Shown piece after piece: positions 28,941 through 38,791 of a DNA stretch of 64,000 nucleotides. The DNA lies in assembly GCF_000829695.1 (NCBI RefSeq), contig NZ_BBNN01000043.1:1-64000 (forward strand). Direction: 5' to 3'. The stretch is from Streptomyces sp. NBRC 110035 (GTDB lineage: Bacteria; Actinomycetota; Actinomycetes; Streptomycetales; Streptomycetaceae). The notes beneath the pieces were generated by a model. That model did not search any database. It saw only the letters and a list, made by a program, of their open reading frames with translations, and was not told the origin of the DNA. Every line of letters begins with the position of its first letter. The stretch's first letter is position 1. Position numbers and translations under genes: made by a program.

Positions 28941-29038
28941 CGACCGCCCGACCGCCCGACCGCCCGACCGCCCGACCGCCCGACCGCCCGACCGCCCGAC
29001 CGCCCGACCGCCCGACCGCCCGACCGCCCGACCGCCCG
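28941..29038. repeat. 8-bp minisatellite (CGACCGCC), 12 perfect copies
   Basis: Twelve identical tandem copies of CGACCGCC plus two bases (98 bp). It lies in the 361-bp gap (28860-29220) between the FAD-subunit gene and the convergent glutamate-cysteine-ligase-like gene; no gene was seen in that gap. Because 8 is not a multiple of 3, copy-number change would shift any frame that crossed it. Perfect identity suggests recent expansion by slippage. Confidence 0.95.
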
Positions 29039-29220
29039 TGGAGTCCCGGGCCCCGGACCGGCGCAGCGACTGCGGCAGTGCAGGGTGACCTCGTCGGCCT
29101 CCGGAAGGAGGAGGGGCCGCGCCACGTCGTCCGTCCACGCCTCGACCGCGGCGGCGCCGGGCGGGGGCGGCGAGCGGGATGTGGGGGACAGGAGCGGCAA
29201 CGCCCCGGCAGTCGTCCGCG

Positions 29221-30699
29221 TCAGTCGACGGGCCAGGTGTGCACCGGGGCGTTGAGGTGCATGTAGTCGATGTACTGCTGCGTCATCCGGCGCAGGGCCT
29301 CATGGCGGCCGCAGTGGGCGGTGGCGTCGATGTGGTGGAACATCTCCTTCTGCCACACCGCCCCGTTGCGTCCGGTGACGCAGCGCTGCTCGATGATGCC
29401 GAGCAGTGGCTCCCGCCAGGCCTCGTCCATCCCGGAGAGTTCCAGCCCGCGGTGCGCCAGGGGCAGCAGGCGTCGCAGCACCAGCTCGGGCACCGGCACC
29501 TCTCCCATTCCGGGCCAGTACAGCCGGGCCTCGATGCCGTGCCGTGCCGCCGTGTGCAGGTTCTCCTCGGCGGCCGAGAAGGACATCCGGGACCACACCG
29601 GCCGTTCCTCCTCCACCAGGGCACGGGTGAGCCCGTAGTAGAAGGCGCCGTTGGCCAGGGTGTCGGCGACGGTGGGGCCGGCCGGCAGCACCCGGTTCTC
29701 CACCCGCACGTGCGGCTTGTCGTGCGCGATGGCGTAGACCGGGCGGTTCCAGCGGTAGATGGTGCCGTTGTGCAGGGTCAGTTCGCCCAGCTCGGGGACG
29801 TCGCCCCGGTCCAGCGTCTCGGCGGGGTTCTCTTCGTCGCACAGCGGGAGCAGCGCCGGGAAGTACCGCAGGTTCTCCTCGAAAAGATCGAAGACACTGT
29901 TGATCCACCGCTCTCCGAACCACACCCGGGGCCGCACCCCCTGCACCTTGATCTCCTGCGGGCGGGTGTCGGTGGCCTGTTCGAACAGCGGGACGCGGGT
30001 CTCGTGCCACAGTTCCTTGCCGAACAGGAACGGAGAGTTGGCGGCCAGGGCGATCTGGACCCCGGCGATCGACTGTGCCGCGTTCCAGTAGTCGGCGAAC
30101 TGCTCCGGGAACACCTGGAGGTGGAACTGGGTGCTGGTGCAGGCGGCCTCGGGAGTGATCGTGTCCGCGTAGGTGCGCAGCCGGTCGACGCCGTCGACCT
30201 CGATGTGCAGGTCCTCGCCCCGGGCCGCGAAGATCTGGTCGTTCAGCAGCCGGTAGCGCGGGTTCTCCGACAGCGCCGACTCACCCACGTCCTCCTGCCG
30301 CAGCGTCGGCAGGATCCCGGTCATGATCAGATGCGTGCCGACCGACTTGGCGCGGTCCTCGGCGTGGTTCAGCGCGGCACGGATCTCGGACTCCCACGAG
30401 TCGGGGCCGCCCGCCGTCAGCCGGCGCGGCGGAACATTGACCTCGAGGTTGAACCGGCCCAGTTCCGTGGACCAGGCGGGGTCCGCGATCGCTTCGAGCG
30501 CGTCGCTGTTGCGCATCGCGGGCTCCGCCCGGTCGTCGACCAGGTTCAGCTCGATCTCCAGCCCGACCTGGGGCCGCTCGGCCTCGAAGCGTGCCTCCCG
30601 CAGCATCTGCGCGAACGTGTCGAGGCACTCCTGCATCTTGATCCGGTACCGGCGGCGGTCCTCACGGGTGAACACCAGCGCCGGGACATCGCGTCCCAT
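29221..30699 (-). CDS. Glutamate-cysteine-ligase family protein (GCS2-like)
   Basis: A 492-residue soluble enzyme. ATG 30699 has a GGGAGGGA site 7 bases upstream. The sequence shows the glutamate-cysteine ligase/carboxylate-amine ligase fold: the metal/ATP strand VGLEIELNLVDD near residue 48, LGRFNLEVNVPPRRL near 85, TSTQFHLQVFPEQFADYWNA near 190, and VRVENRVLPAGPTVADT near 335. Actinomycetes make mycothiol rather than glutathione, so the physiological product is uncertain; related proteins form gamma-glutamyl amides or other carboxylate-amine conjugates. Single gene. Confidence 0.8.
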   Translation of the reverse strand: MGRDVPALVFTREDRRRYRIKMQECLDTFAQMLREARFEAERPQVGLEIELNLVDDRAEPAMRNSDALEAIADPAWSTELGRFNLEVNVPPRRLTAGGPDSWESEIRAALNHAEDRAKSVGTHLIMTGILPTLRQEDVGESALSENPRYRLLNDQIFAARGEDLHIEVDGVDRLRTYADTITPEAACTSTQFHLQVFPEQFADYWNAAQSIAGVQIALAANSPFLFGKELWHETRVPLFEQATDTRPQEIKVQGVRPRVWFGERWINSVFDLFEENLRYFPALLPLCDEENPAETLDRGDVPELGELTLHNGTIYRWNRPVYAIAHDKPHVRVENRVLPAGPTVADTLANGAFYYGLTRALVEEERPVWSRMSFSAAEENLHTAARHGIEARLYWPGMGEVPVPELVLRRLLPLAHRGLELSGMDEAWREPLLGIIEQRCVTGRNGAVWQKEMFHHIDATAHCGRHEALRRMTQQYIDYMHLNAPVHTWPVD

Positions 30700-31451
30700 C
30701 GGATTCCCTCCCGGCCTCCCGTCCGCGGACACCTCTCCACCCCAGCCTCGCACCACCGGCCGGCTCCGACCACGCGGGACGTGATCCGCCACCACACCCG
30801 GTACCCCGTACCCGTGCGGGGTACCGGCGGTCGGCACCGTGCCCGGGACCGCCCGCGGACGCGCCGACGACGACGCGTCCGCCCACCGGTGTCCCCGCCG
30901 TCACCGGCAGGTCGGTACGGTGCCCGGCCGGCGGGCAGACGCGGTTCTCCCCGGTGCGGACGGCCGGGGTGGGCGGCGGGGGCGAGGCGGGACCGCGGGA
31001 GTGCGCGGTGCCGTCCTGAAGACAGACGTCCGCGGTGACGGCCGGGGCGGTGCGGGCGCGACGATCACGGCCGACGCCCTCGGCGGTGACCCGGGGGCCG
31101 AGGAAGCGGTACGGCGGGTGGGCGAGCATCCGGGCGCCCCTGTCCGGCAGCGGCCACGGTCTGCCGCGGCACCTCCGTCCCCGTACCGGCGAGGGGCCGG
31201 CGAGTCGCGAGCCGGCCCGGTCGAGTTCGACGACCCGGGCCGCTTCGGTGTCCCGGAGGAGGAGGCCGGCCGTACGGGCCCGAGGAGGATGCCCCCACCC
31301 CCGACACCGGTCCCGAGGGCGCGAGGCGGGAGAGGCACCCACGGAACCGAACGCCCCCGCCCCGCACCGGACGAGTGGCCCGGCTCACATGGCGTACCCG
31401 GCCTGTCACCGACACGATGGTCTTCGTCACCGGCAGGCTGAAGGGATCAAC
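30700..31451. other. 752-bp divergent intergenic region, no supported gene
   Basis: Both strands have long open frames, as usual at this GC content, but none has a ribosome-binding site with a recognisable family. Local low-complexity stretches and small dyads around GGTACC (30790-30840) are present. It must hold the promoters of the ligase-like gene (leftward) and pyc (rightward). Confidence 0.5.
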
Positions 31452-34400
31452 ATGTTCCGCAAGGTGCTGGTAGCCAACCGCGGCGAGATCGCGATTCGGG
31501 CGTTCCGCGCAGGCTACGAGCTGGGCGCCCGAACGGTCGCGGTCTTCCCGCACGAGGACCGCAACTCGCTCCACCGGCTCAAGGCGGACGAGGCGTACCA
31601 GATCGGCCAGGCCGGGCACCCCGTGCGCGCCTATCTCTCGGTCGAGGAGATCGTCGGCGCGGCACGCCGGGCGGGCGCCGACGCCGTCTACCCGGGCTAC
31701 GGATTCCTGTCGGAGAATCCCGAGCTGGCCCTGGCGTGCGAAGAGGCGGGCATCACCTTCGTCGGACCGGGTGCCCGCATCCTGGAGCTGACCGGGAACA
31801 AGGCGCGCGCCGTCGCCGCGGCCCGCGCGGCGGACGTGCCGGTGCTGGGCTCCTCGGAACCCTCCACCGACGTGGAAGCGCTGGTCCGCGCCGCCGACGA
31901 CATCGGCTTCCCCGTGTTCGTCAAGGCGGTCGCCGGCGGCGGCGGGCGCGGGATGCGGCGGGTCGGGGACCCCGCCCAGCTGCGGGAATCCATCGAGGCG
32001 GCCTCGCGGGAGGCCGCGTCCGCGTTCGGCGACCCCACGGTCTTCCTGGAGCGGGCCGTCGTCGATCCCCGCCACATCGAGGTGCAGATCCTCGCCGACG
32101 GCCAGGGCAACGTCATTCACCTGTTCGAGCGCGACTGTTCGGTGCAGCGCCGCCACCAGAAGGTGATCGAACTCGCGCCCGCGCCGAACCTCGACCCCGG
32201 GCTGCGGGACCGCATCTGCGCCGACGCCGTGCGCTTCGCCCGCCAGATCGGATACCGCAATGCCGGAACCGTGGAATTCCTCGTCGACCGCGACGGGAAC
32301 CACGTCTTCATCGAGATGAACCCCCGCATCCAGGTCGAGCACACGGTGACCGAGGAGGTCACCGACGTCGACCTCGTCCAGGCCCAGCTGCGCATCGCCG
32401 CCGGTGAGACACTCGCCGACCTCGGACTCGCCCAGGAGAACATCACCCTGCGCGGCGCCGCGCTGCAGTGCCGCATCACCACCGAGGACCCGGCCAACGG
32501 CTTCCGCCCCGACACCGGCCGGATCAGCGCCTACCGCTCGCCCGGCGGCTCCGGCATCCGGCTGGACGGCGGCACCACCCACGCCGGTACGGAGATCAGC
32601 GCACACTTCGACTCCATGCTGGTCAAACTGACCTGCCGAGGAAGGGACTTCGCCACCGCCGTGGGCCGGGCCCGGCGCGCCGTGGCCGAGTTCCGCATCC
32701 GCGGCGTCTCCACCAACATCCCCTTCCTCCAGGCCGTGCTCGACGACCCGCAGTTCCGGGCCGGACAGGTCACCACGTCGTTCATCGAGCAGCGCCCGCA
32801 CCTGCTCACCGCGCGCCACTCCGCCGACCGCGGCACGAAGCTGCTGACCTACCTCGCCGACGTCACGGTGAACAAGCCGCACGGCGAGCGCCCCGCACTG
32901 ACCGACCCGACGACCAAGCTGCCCCGGCCCACCGCGGCCGAGCCGGCGCCCGGGTCCCGGCAACTGCTCGCGGAACTCGGCCCCGAGGGGTTCGCGAGCC
33001 GACTGCGCGCCTCACCCACCATCGGCGTCACCGACACCACCTTCCGCGACGCCCACCAGTCGCTGCTCGCCACCCGGGTCCGCACCAAGGACCTGCTCGC
33101 CGTCGCCCCCGTGGTGGCGCGCACCCTGCCCGAGCTCCTCTCCCTGGAGTGCTGGGGCGGCGCCACCTACGACGTCGCCCTGCGCTTCCTCGCCGAGGAC
33201 CCGTGGGAACGCCTGGCCGCCCTGCGGGAAGCCGTTCCCAACATCTGCCTGCAGATGCTGCTGCGGGGCCGCAACACCGTGGGCTACACGCCGTACCCGA
33301 CCGAGGTGACCGACGCCTTCGTCGAGGAGGCGGCGGCCACCGGCATCGACGTCTTCCGCATCTTCGACGCGCTGAACGACGTCGCCCAGATGCGGCCCGC
33401 CATCGACGCCGTACGGGAGACCGGGACGGCCGTCGCGGAGGTCGCCCTGTGCTACACCTCCGACCTGTCCGACCCGTCCGAGCGGCTCTACACCCTGGAC
33501 TACTACCTGCGTCTGGCCGAGCAGATCGTGGACGCCGGTGCGCACGTCCTGGCCGTCAAGGACATGGCCGGCCTGCTGAGGGCGCCCGCGGCGGCCACTC
33601 TGGTGTCCGCCCTGCGCCGGGAGTTCGACCTGCCGGTCCACCTGCACACCCATGACACCTCCGGCGGGCAGCTCGCCACCTACCTCGCCGCGATCCAGGC
33701 CGGTGCGGACGCGGTCGACGGAGCGGTGGCGTCCATGGCGGGCACCACCTCGCAGCCCAGCCTGTCGGCGATCGTCGCGGCGACCGACCACTCCGAGCGC
33801 CCCACCGGCCTCGACCTCCAGGCCGTCGGAGACCTGGAGCCGTACTGGGAGAGCGTCCGCAAGGTCTACGCACCCTTCGAAGCGGGCCTCGCCTCTCCCA
33901 CCGGCCGCGTCTACCACCACGAGATCCCCGGCGGGCAGCTCTCCAACCTGCGTACCCAGGCCGTCGCCCTCGGCCTCGGCGACCGTTTCGAGGACATCGA
34001 GGCGATGTACGCCGCCGCGGACCGGATCCTCGGCCGACTCGTCAAGGTCACCCCGTCCTCGAAGGTGGTCGGCGACCTGGCCCTGCACCTGGTGGGCGCC
34101 GGGGTGTCCCCCGAGGACTTCGAGCAGGACCCCGACCGGTTCGACATCCCCGACTCCGTCATCGGTTTCCTGCGCGGGGAACTCGGCACCCCGCCCGGCG
34201 GCTGGCCCGAACCGTTCCGGACCAAGGCACTGCGCGGCCGGGCCGACGCCAAGCCCGTGCAGCAACTGACCGCCGACGACCGCGCCGGGCTGGCGAAGGA
34301 CCGCCGCGCCACGCTCAACCGGCTGCTGTTCGCCGGTCCGGCCCGCGAGTTCGAGGCGCACCGGCAGACCTTCGGCGACACCAGCGTCCTGGACAGCAAG

Positions 34401-34826
34401 GCCTTCTTCTACGGGCTGCGCCCCGACAAGGAGTACACCGTCGACCTCGACCCCGGGGTGCGGCTGCTCATCGAACTCCAGGCCGTGGGCGACGCCGACG
34501 AGCGCGGCATGCGCACCGTGATGTCCACCCTGAACGGCCAGATGAGGCCGATCCAGGTCCGCGACCGGGCCGCCGCCTCCGACGTCCCGGTCACCGAGAA
34601 AGCCGACCGGAACGACCCCGGCCATGTCGCGGCGCCGTTCGCCGGAGTGGTGACCCTCGCGGTCGCCGAGGGCGACGAGGTGGCGGCAGGGGCCACGGTG
34701 GCCACCATCGAGGCGATGAAGATGGAGGCCTCGATCACCGCCCCGAAGACCGGCACGGTGACCCGGCTGGCCATCAACCGCATCCAGCAGGTGGAGGGCG
34801 GCGACCTCCTCGTGGAACTCTCCTGA
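31452..34826 (+). CDS. pyc: Pyruvate carboxylase
   Basis: A complete 1124-residue single-chain enzyme converting pyruvate, bicarbonate and ATP to oxaloacetate. ATG 31452 follows an AAGGGA site and gives the family start FRKVLVANRGEIAIRAFRA. Order: biotin carboxylase (1-450; ATP-grasp FVKAVAGGGGRGMRRV near 155 and EMNPRIQVEHTVTEEV near 292), carboxyltransferase (about 525-800; TDTTFRDAHQSLLATR, LECWGGATYD, metal-binding HLHTHDTSGG), PC tetramerisation/allosteric region, and a C-terminal biotinyl domain with EAMKMEA near residue 1085. It replenishes the TCA cycle for gluconeogenesis and antibiotic precursors. Isolated gene converging with the YceI locus. Confidence 0.97.
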   Translation: MFRKVLVANRGEIAIRAFRAGYELGARTVAVFPHEDRNSLHRLKADEAYQIGQAGHPVRAYLSVEEIVGAARRAGADAVYPGYGFLSENPELALACEEAGITFVGPGARILELTGNKARAVAAARAADVPVLGSSEPSTDVEALVRAADDIGFPVFVKAVAGGGGRGMRRVGDPAQLRESIEAASREAASAFGDPTVFLERAVVDPRHIEVQILADGQGNVIHLFERDCSVQRRHQKVIELAPAPNLDPGLRDRICADAVRFARQIGYRNAGTVEFLVDRDGNHVFIEMNPRIQVEHTVTEEVTDVDLVQAQLRIAAGETLADLGLAQENITLRGAALQCRITTEDPANGFRPDTGRISAYRSPGGSGIRLDGGTTHAGTEISAHFDSMLVKLTCRGRDFATAVGRARRAVAEFRIRGVSTNIPFLQAVLDDPQFRAGQVTTSFIEQRPHLLTARHSADRGTKLLTYLADVTVNKPHGERPALTDPTTKLPRPTAAEPAPGSRQLLAELGPEGFASRLRASPTIGVTDTTFRDAHQSLLATRVRTKDLLAVAPVVARTLPELLSLECWGGATYDVALRFLAEDPWERLAALREAVPNICLQMLLRGRNTVGYTPYPTEVTDAFVEEAAATGIDVFRIFDALNDVAQMRPAIDAVRETGTAVAEVALCYTSDLSDPSERLYTLDYYLRLAEQIVDAGAHVLAVKDMAGLLRAPAAATLVSALRREFDLPVHLHTHDTSGGQLATYLAAIQAGADAVDGAVASMAGTTSQPSLSAIVAATDHSERPTGLDLQAVGDLEPYWESVRKVYAPFEAGLASPTGRVYHHEIPGGQLSNLRTQAVALGLGDRFEDIEAMYAAADRILGRLVKVTPSSKVVGDLALHLVGAGVSPEDFEQDPDRFDIPDSVIGFLRGELGTPPGGWPEPFRTKALRGRADAKPVQQLTADDRAGLAKDRRATLNRLLFAGPAREFEAHRQTFGDTSVLDSKAFFYGLRPDKEYTVDLDPGVRLLIELQAVGDADERGMRTVMSTLNGQMRPIQVRDRAAASDVPVTEKADRNDPGHVAAPFAGVVTLAVAEGDEVAAGATVATIEAMKMEASITAPKTGTVTRLAINRIQQVEGGDLLVELS

Positions 34827-34886
34827 GCCGACCACCGCCCGACGCCCGCCGACCCGCCCCTGCCGCCCGGCGTGACGGCGGCGTCC

Positions 34887-35793
34887 TCACTCAGGCGGTG
34901 TCGGTGTGTCGTGGGTCCGGTCCATGGCCTGCACGTCGAGCTCCAGCTGGACGGTGGGACCCACCACGGCGATGCCGCGGGCGAGCATCGAACGCCAGTT
35001 GAGGGTGAAGTCCTCGCGGCGCAGTTCGGCCTTCGCGAGAGCGGCGCAGCGCAGTTCCTGCTCGTAGCCGCCGTTCACGGTGCCGAGGTACTCGGTGCCG
35101 AGACCCACGGAGCGGCTGGTGCCGTGCATGGTGAGGGTGCCGTGCACGGCCCACCGGGAGCCGCCGCGATAGGCGAACCGGGTACTGGTGAAATCGATGT
35201 ACGGGTAGTTCTCCACGTCGAGGAAGTCCGCGGACCGCAGATGGTTGTCGCGCGTCTGGTTGCCCGTGGTGATGCTGGACGCGTCGATGCGCACCTGCAC
35301 CTGGGAGTCGGCCATGTTCTGCGCGACCCGGATGCCGCCCTCGAACCGCGTGAAGCGGCCGTGCACATGGGCCATGCCCACATGCTTGGCGATGAACCGG
35401 ATCGCGGTGTGCGGCGGGTCCGAACAGCCAGGTGCCGGACGGCGGGAGCTCCAGCTGACGCGCGGGCTCGAGCACGACGCGCTGCGGAGGAAGCACCACG
35501 CCTGCGGCTGTCTCGATGGTCTCACGGACCGGTGACAGGCTCTCCGAAGCCGTCCTCACGCTGTAGGTGCCCGGGGGCAGGGCCGCCATGAAGTAGCCGT
35601 ACGGGTCGGTGGTGCCGCGGGCCGCTCCCCGGTGGCTGCTCAGCCCGGTCACCGTGACCTCGGCTCCTCCCAGCGGCTGCGCCAGCGTGTCGACGACCTC
35701 GCAGCCGAACACCCCCGCGCCCGGCGGCAGGGGCAGGGGGAGGGACGGCACGGCGCCGTGGGAGCGCCGGCGTCGCAGCATTCCGAGGACCAT
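34887..35793 (-). pseudogene. YceI-family protein with N-terminal carboxypeptidase-regulatory-like domain, frameshifted
   Basis: ATG 35793 (site AAAGG 8 bases upstream) opens a frame with a CarboxypepD_reg/CnaB-like sandwich: GCEVVDTLAQPLGGAEVTVT and DPYGYFMAALPPGTYSVRTA. At PPSGTWLF, near 35420, an extra G moves the continuation to another frame, which reads DPPHTAIRFIAKHVGMAHVH, then FTRFEGGIRVA, SADFLDVENYPYIDFTST and MHGTSRSVGLGTEYLG, a complete YceI lipocalin-like domain. Removing one base restores a protein of about 301 residues, a common Streptomyces architecture. YceI domains bind isoprenoid or other lipophilic molecules. The single defect could be real or a sequencing error. Confidence 0.8.
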
Positions 35794-36243
35794 GGAGTTC
35801 ACCTTTCTTCACAAGCGTCGCTGTCACGCGACCCTGCACGGCAGATGCGTTCGCGGCTGCCAAGAGGCCCGGGAAACGGGACGCCGGTAGGAGGGGAGGC
35901 CGGTGATGATCCCAAAGCCGACGACGGGGTGAATCCGCTGCTCCGGATGCTGGTGCGACCGTCGGACCGTGTCGCGCACGTCACCCGAGGGGCCCGGACA
36001 TGTGCGGTGATGATCCGGTTTGAGGGGGTAATGCTTTGCTGTGACGCTCCGGCAAACCGTGTGGGGCGTACCGCACAGTTCATGAGCCGCTCGCGGTATC
36101 GGCGCAGATCCTGCACGACGTGCACACACGTCACCGGCGCGCAGCCGGACCGCCGAGTTCTCGCGCGCCACACCGTCCAAGAAGGAGGGACGGCGGTGTT
36201 GCCGGGGAGAGGGGGGAGAAGAGGTGAGGGATCGCCAGGTGCG
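35794..36243. other. 450-bp intergenic region, no supported gene
   Basis: Upstream of the YceI locus and downstream of the ASCH gene. It holds the YceI promoter; no protein family or strong structure was recognised. An AT-richer patch (GGTTTGAGGGGGTAATGC) lies near 36016-36034. Confidence 0.45.
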
Positions 36244-36651
36244 TCAGCCGGCCCGCACCACGCGGAAGGTGAGGCACACGAGGGGGGTGTCGTTCTCGAC
36301 CGGGGTGCCCTCGCGCTGCCAGAAGCGGCGGTGGCCGGCCCGCCAGTCCTCCAGGGAGGCGTCGCCCTCGCCCTCGGCGGCAGCGTGTTCCCAGGTGACC
36401 TCCGTGAAGGACGTCGTTTCCACGCCGGTGATCTCGACCGTGGCGACGGCACGGCCGTCGTTGTCCAGGAGGGCCAGCCGCTCACCGGGAAACTCCAGCC
36501 CTTCGGTCTCCTCGACGTATTCGGCCAGCAGGCCGGTCGTGGCGGTCTTCCGGCCGGCCAGGACGAGAGCGTTCAGCTCGTCGCGCAGCCCGTCGGGAGT
36601 GCCGAGTTCCAGTGCGCGCATACCGCCGACTCGTGGCCACATGTGCCTCAT
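36244..36651 (-). CDS. ASCH-domain protein
   Basis: A 135-residue protein with the ASCH (PUA-like) beta-barrel signature: LVLAGRKTATTGLL (the conserved G-K-x-T), LLDNDGRAVATVEITGVET, FTEVTWEHAAAEGEGDASLE and DWRAGHRRFW. ASCH domains bind RNA or nucleotides; some hydrolyse N4-acetylcytidine. ATG 36651 is used; ATG 36642 has a similar AGG site. It diverges from pobA across 136 bp that carry nested dyads. Confidence 0.88.
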   Translation of the reverse strand: MRHMWPRVGGMRALELGTPDGLRDELNALVLAGRKTATTGLLAEYVEETEGLEFPGERLALLDNDGRAVATVEITGVETTSFTEVTWEHAAAEGEGDASLEDWRAGHRRFWQREGTPVENDTPLVCLTFRVVRAG

Positions 36652-36669
36652 CGCCTCACTCGATCAGCC

Positions 36670-36734
36670 GTGGAAAACACGGATCGTCTTCGGCCGGCCA
36701 TTATGGGCCGGAACCGCGGCCGATCCGTTTCCAC
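36670..36734. promoter_or_regulatory. Nested inverted repeats between ASCH gene and pobA
   Basis: Outer dyad: GTGGAAA (36670-36676) and CGGATCG (36680-36686) pair with CGATCCG (36721-36727) and TTTCCAC (36728-36734), with a 3-nt offset on the left. Inner dyad: CCGGCC-attatg-GGCCGG (36694-36711). The element ends 54 bp before the pobA start and is a strong operator candidate for either divergent gene. Confidence 0.55.
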
Positions 36735-36787
36735 TGGACGGAAGCGGTTCCTGGCCGGGTGGCCCGGACGGACGCAGAATGGCGGCC

Positions 36788-37984
36788 ATGTCATCCTCGC
36801 GCGTCCACAGCCGTACGCAGATCGGCATCGTCGGTGCCGGTCCCGCCGGGCTCATGCTCTCCCACCTGCTCGCCCGTGCCGGGATCGACTCCGTCGCGGT
36901 CGACCTGCGCAGCCGTCGCGAGATCGAGGAGACCCACCGCGCCGGGATCCTCGAGCAGGGCTCCGTCGACCTGCTGACCGGAACCGGCGTCGGTGACCGG
37001 GTGCACCGCGACGGCTACCGCCACGACGGGATGGAACTGGCCTTCGGCGGGGGCGCCCACCGGATCGACTTCCAGAGCCTGGTCGGCGCCTCGACCCAGC
37101 TCTACCCCCAGACGGACGTCTTCATCGACCTCGCCGACGCCCGCGAGCGCGACGGGGGCGACGTCCGGTTCGGCGTCACCGACGTGTCGGTCGACGGCCT
37201 CACCTCCAGCGCCCCGGCCATGCGCTTCACCGATGCCGACGGCACCGCCCACGAGATACGCGCCGACTTCCTGGTGGGCGCCGACGGGTCGCGCGGCCTG
37301 TGCCGCCGCGAGGTGCCCGAGGCCCGGCGCACGCAGTACTTCCGCGAGTATCCGTTCGCCTGGTTCGGCATCCTCGCCGAGGCGCCGCCCAGCGCTCCGG
37401 AACTGATCTACAACCATTCGCCTCGCGGCTTCGCACTGATCAGCCGGCGCACCGAGACCCTCCAGCGGATGTACTTCCAGTGCGACCCCGCGGAGGACGC
37501 CGCCGCCTGGTCCGACGACCGGATATGGGAGGAACTCCAGTCCCGTGTAGGGGCCAACGGGCACACGCTCAAGGAGGGGCCGATCATCTCCAGGACCGTG
37601 CTCCCGTTCCGCAGTTTCGTCCAGGAGCCGATGCACCACGGACGGCTCGTGCTCGCCGGTGACGCCGCGCACACGGTGCCGCCGACCGGCGCCAAGGGTC
37701 TCAACCTGGCTCTCGCCGATGTACGGGTCCTGGCCGAGGAGCTCGAGCGAGCCGTCGCGAGCGGCGACACCGCCCCGCTGGAGACGTACAGCGAGCGCGC
37801 GCTCGGCCGGGTCTGGAAGGCCCAGCACTTCTCGTACTGGATGACCACCATGCTGCACACCCTGCCGGAGGCCACCCCGTTCGACGTACGGCGCCAGGAG
37901 GGCGAACTGGCCGCGGTGACCGACTCGACCGCGGGCTCGACCTACCTCGCCGAGGCCTACACCGGCTGGCCGGAAGGGAGATGA
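36788..37984 (+). CDS. pobA: 4-hydroxybenzoate 3-monooxygenase
   Basis: A 398-residue class A flavoprotein hydroxylase converting 4-hydroxybenzoate to protocatechuate with NAD(P)H and O2. N-terminal FAD motif QIGIVGAGPAGLMLSHLLAR, then RAGILEQGSVDLL; DFLVGADGSRGLCRR near residue 160; and late RLVLAGDAAHTVPPTGAKGL, the second FAD-ribityl motif with the PPTGAKG active-site loop characteristic of PobA. ATG 36788 is used; ATG 36779 is possible, and neither has a clear Shine-Dalgarno site. No protocatechuate ring-cleavage genes are in the window. Confidence 0.92.
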   Translation: MSSSRVHSRTQIGIVGAGPAGLMLSHLLARAGIDSVAVDLRSRREIEETHRAGILEQGSVDLLTGTGVGDRVHRDGYRHDGMELAFGGGAHRIDFQSLVGASTQLYPQTDVFIDLADARERDGGDVRFGVTDVSVDGLTSSAPAMRFTDADGTAHEIRADFLVGADGSRGLCRREVPEARRTQYFREYPFAWFGILAEAPPSAPELIYNHSPRGFALISRRTETLQRMYFQCDPAEDAAAWSDDRIWEELQSRVGANGHTLKEGPIISRTVLPFRSFVQEPMHHGRLVLAGDAAHTVPPTGAKGLNLALADVRVLAEELERAVASGDTAPLETYSERALGRVWKAQHFSYWMTTMLHTLPEATPFDVRRQEGELAAVTDSTAGSTYLAEAYTGWPEGR

Positions 37985-38146
37985 CCACGGCACCGTCCCG
38001 CAGCGCGCCCACCACGACCGGCCTTCCTGAGTCCCGGACGCCTTCGGCCGCGACGTCCCGACGATCCGGGGCACGCCGCGACGCCGTCCGGCTCGCCGGC
38101 CGGTCCGGCGCGCGGACGGAGCGGCGGAAGAGGGCGCCCGCAGGCC

Positions 38147-38761
38147 TCAGTGCGGCTGACGCAGTCCGGTGACGAGGAGGCCGACCAGCCGGCGTGCGTC
38201 GTAGCGGGGATCGCTGTCCGCGCCGATACAGAGGTTCCCGACGCCGCGCATGAGCGCGTAGGCCTCCACGTCGCTGCGGATCTCCCCGGACGCGGCCGCG
38301 GCGGCGAGGAGTTCGGCGCACACGGGCACGAGCCGGTCGAGGAAGTAGGAATGCAGCGTCTCGAAGCCGGTGCTGTCGGGCTGCAGGACACCGGCGAGCC
38401 CATGCTTGGTGACCAGGAAGTCGACGAAGAGACCGATCCACTCCCGCAGCGCCGCGTGCGGCGTCGCACTGCTCTCCAGCAGGGCCGGACCGGCCTCGGC
38501 GCAGGCCTCGACCTGGTGCCGGTAGACGGCGATGATCAGATCCGCCCGGGTCGGGAAGTGGCGGTAGAACGTGCCCACCCCGACACCGGCCTCGGCCGCG
38601 ATGTCGCGCACCGGTGCGTCCACGCCCGACGTGACGAAGACGGTGGCCGCCGCGTCGAGCAGGGTCTTCTCGTTGCGCCGGGCGTCCGTCCGCTTGGGCC
38701 GGCCCGCGCGTCCCGTGTTCCTGCCACCGCCGTCACCGCCACTGCTGCCGGTGTCGCTCAC
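38147..38761 (-). CDS. TetR-family transcriptional regulator
   Basis: A 204-residue regulator. GTG 38761 was chosen because GGAGGGAG lies 7 bases upstream and because a longer start would place a perfect palindrome inside the gene. A Gly-rich arm (about 20 residues) precedes KRTDARRNEKTLLDAAATVF and the helix-turn-helix (VRDIAAEAGVGVGTFYRHF, about residues 53-71). The C-terminal domain is of the common actinobacterial SBP-like type. It converges with pobA. The nearby palindrome argues for autorepression; other targets are not visible. Confidence 0.88.
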   Translation of the reverse strand: MSDTGSSGGDGGGRNTGRAGRPKRTDARRNEKTLLDAAATVFVTSGVDAPVRDIAAEAGVGVGTFYRHFPTRADLIIAVYRHQVEACAEAGPALLESSATPHAALREWIGLFVDFLVTKHGLAGVLQPDSTGFETLHSYFLDRLVPVCAELLAAAAASGEIRSDVEAYALMRGVGNLCIGADSDPRYDARRLVGLLVTGLRQPH

Positions 38762-38791
38762 CGAGCCGCTCCCTCCACTGCCGGACCTGTC

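Noticed and set aside
28941-29038. The tandem array as a CRISPR
   Set aside because: Units are 8 bp, contiguous and without spacers.
30662-31342. Possible gene in the divergent region between the ligase-like gene and pyc
   Set aside because: Open frames exist on both strands but none has a start with ribosome-binding site, a known motif or ordered secondary structure pattern.
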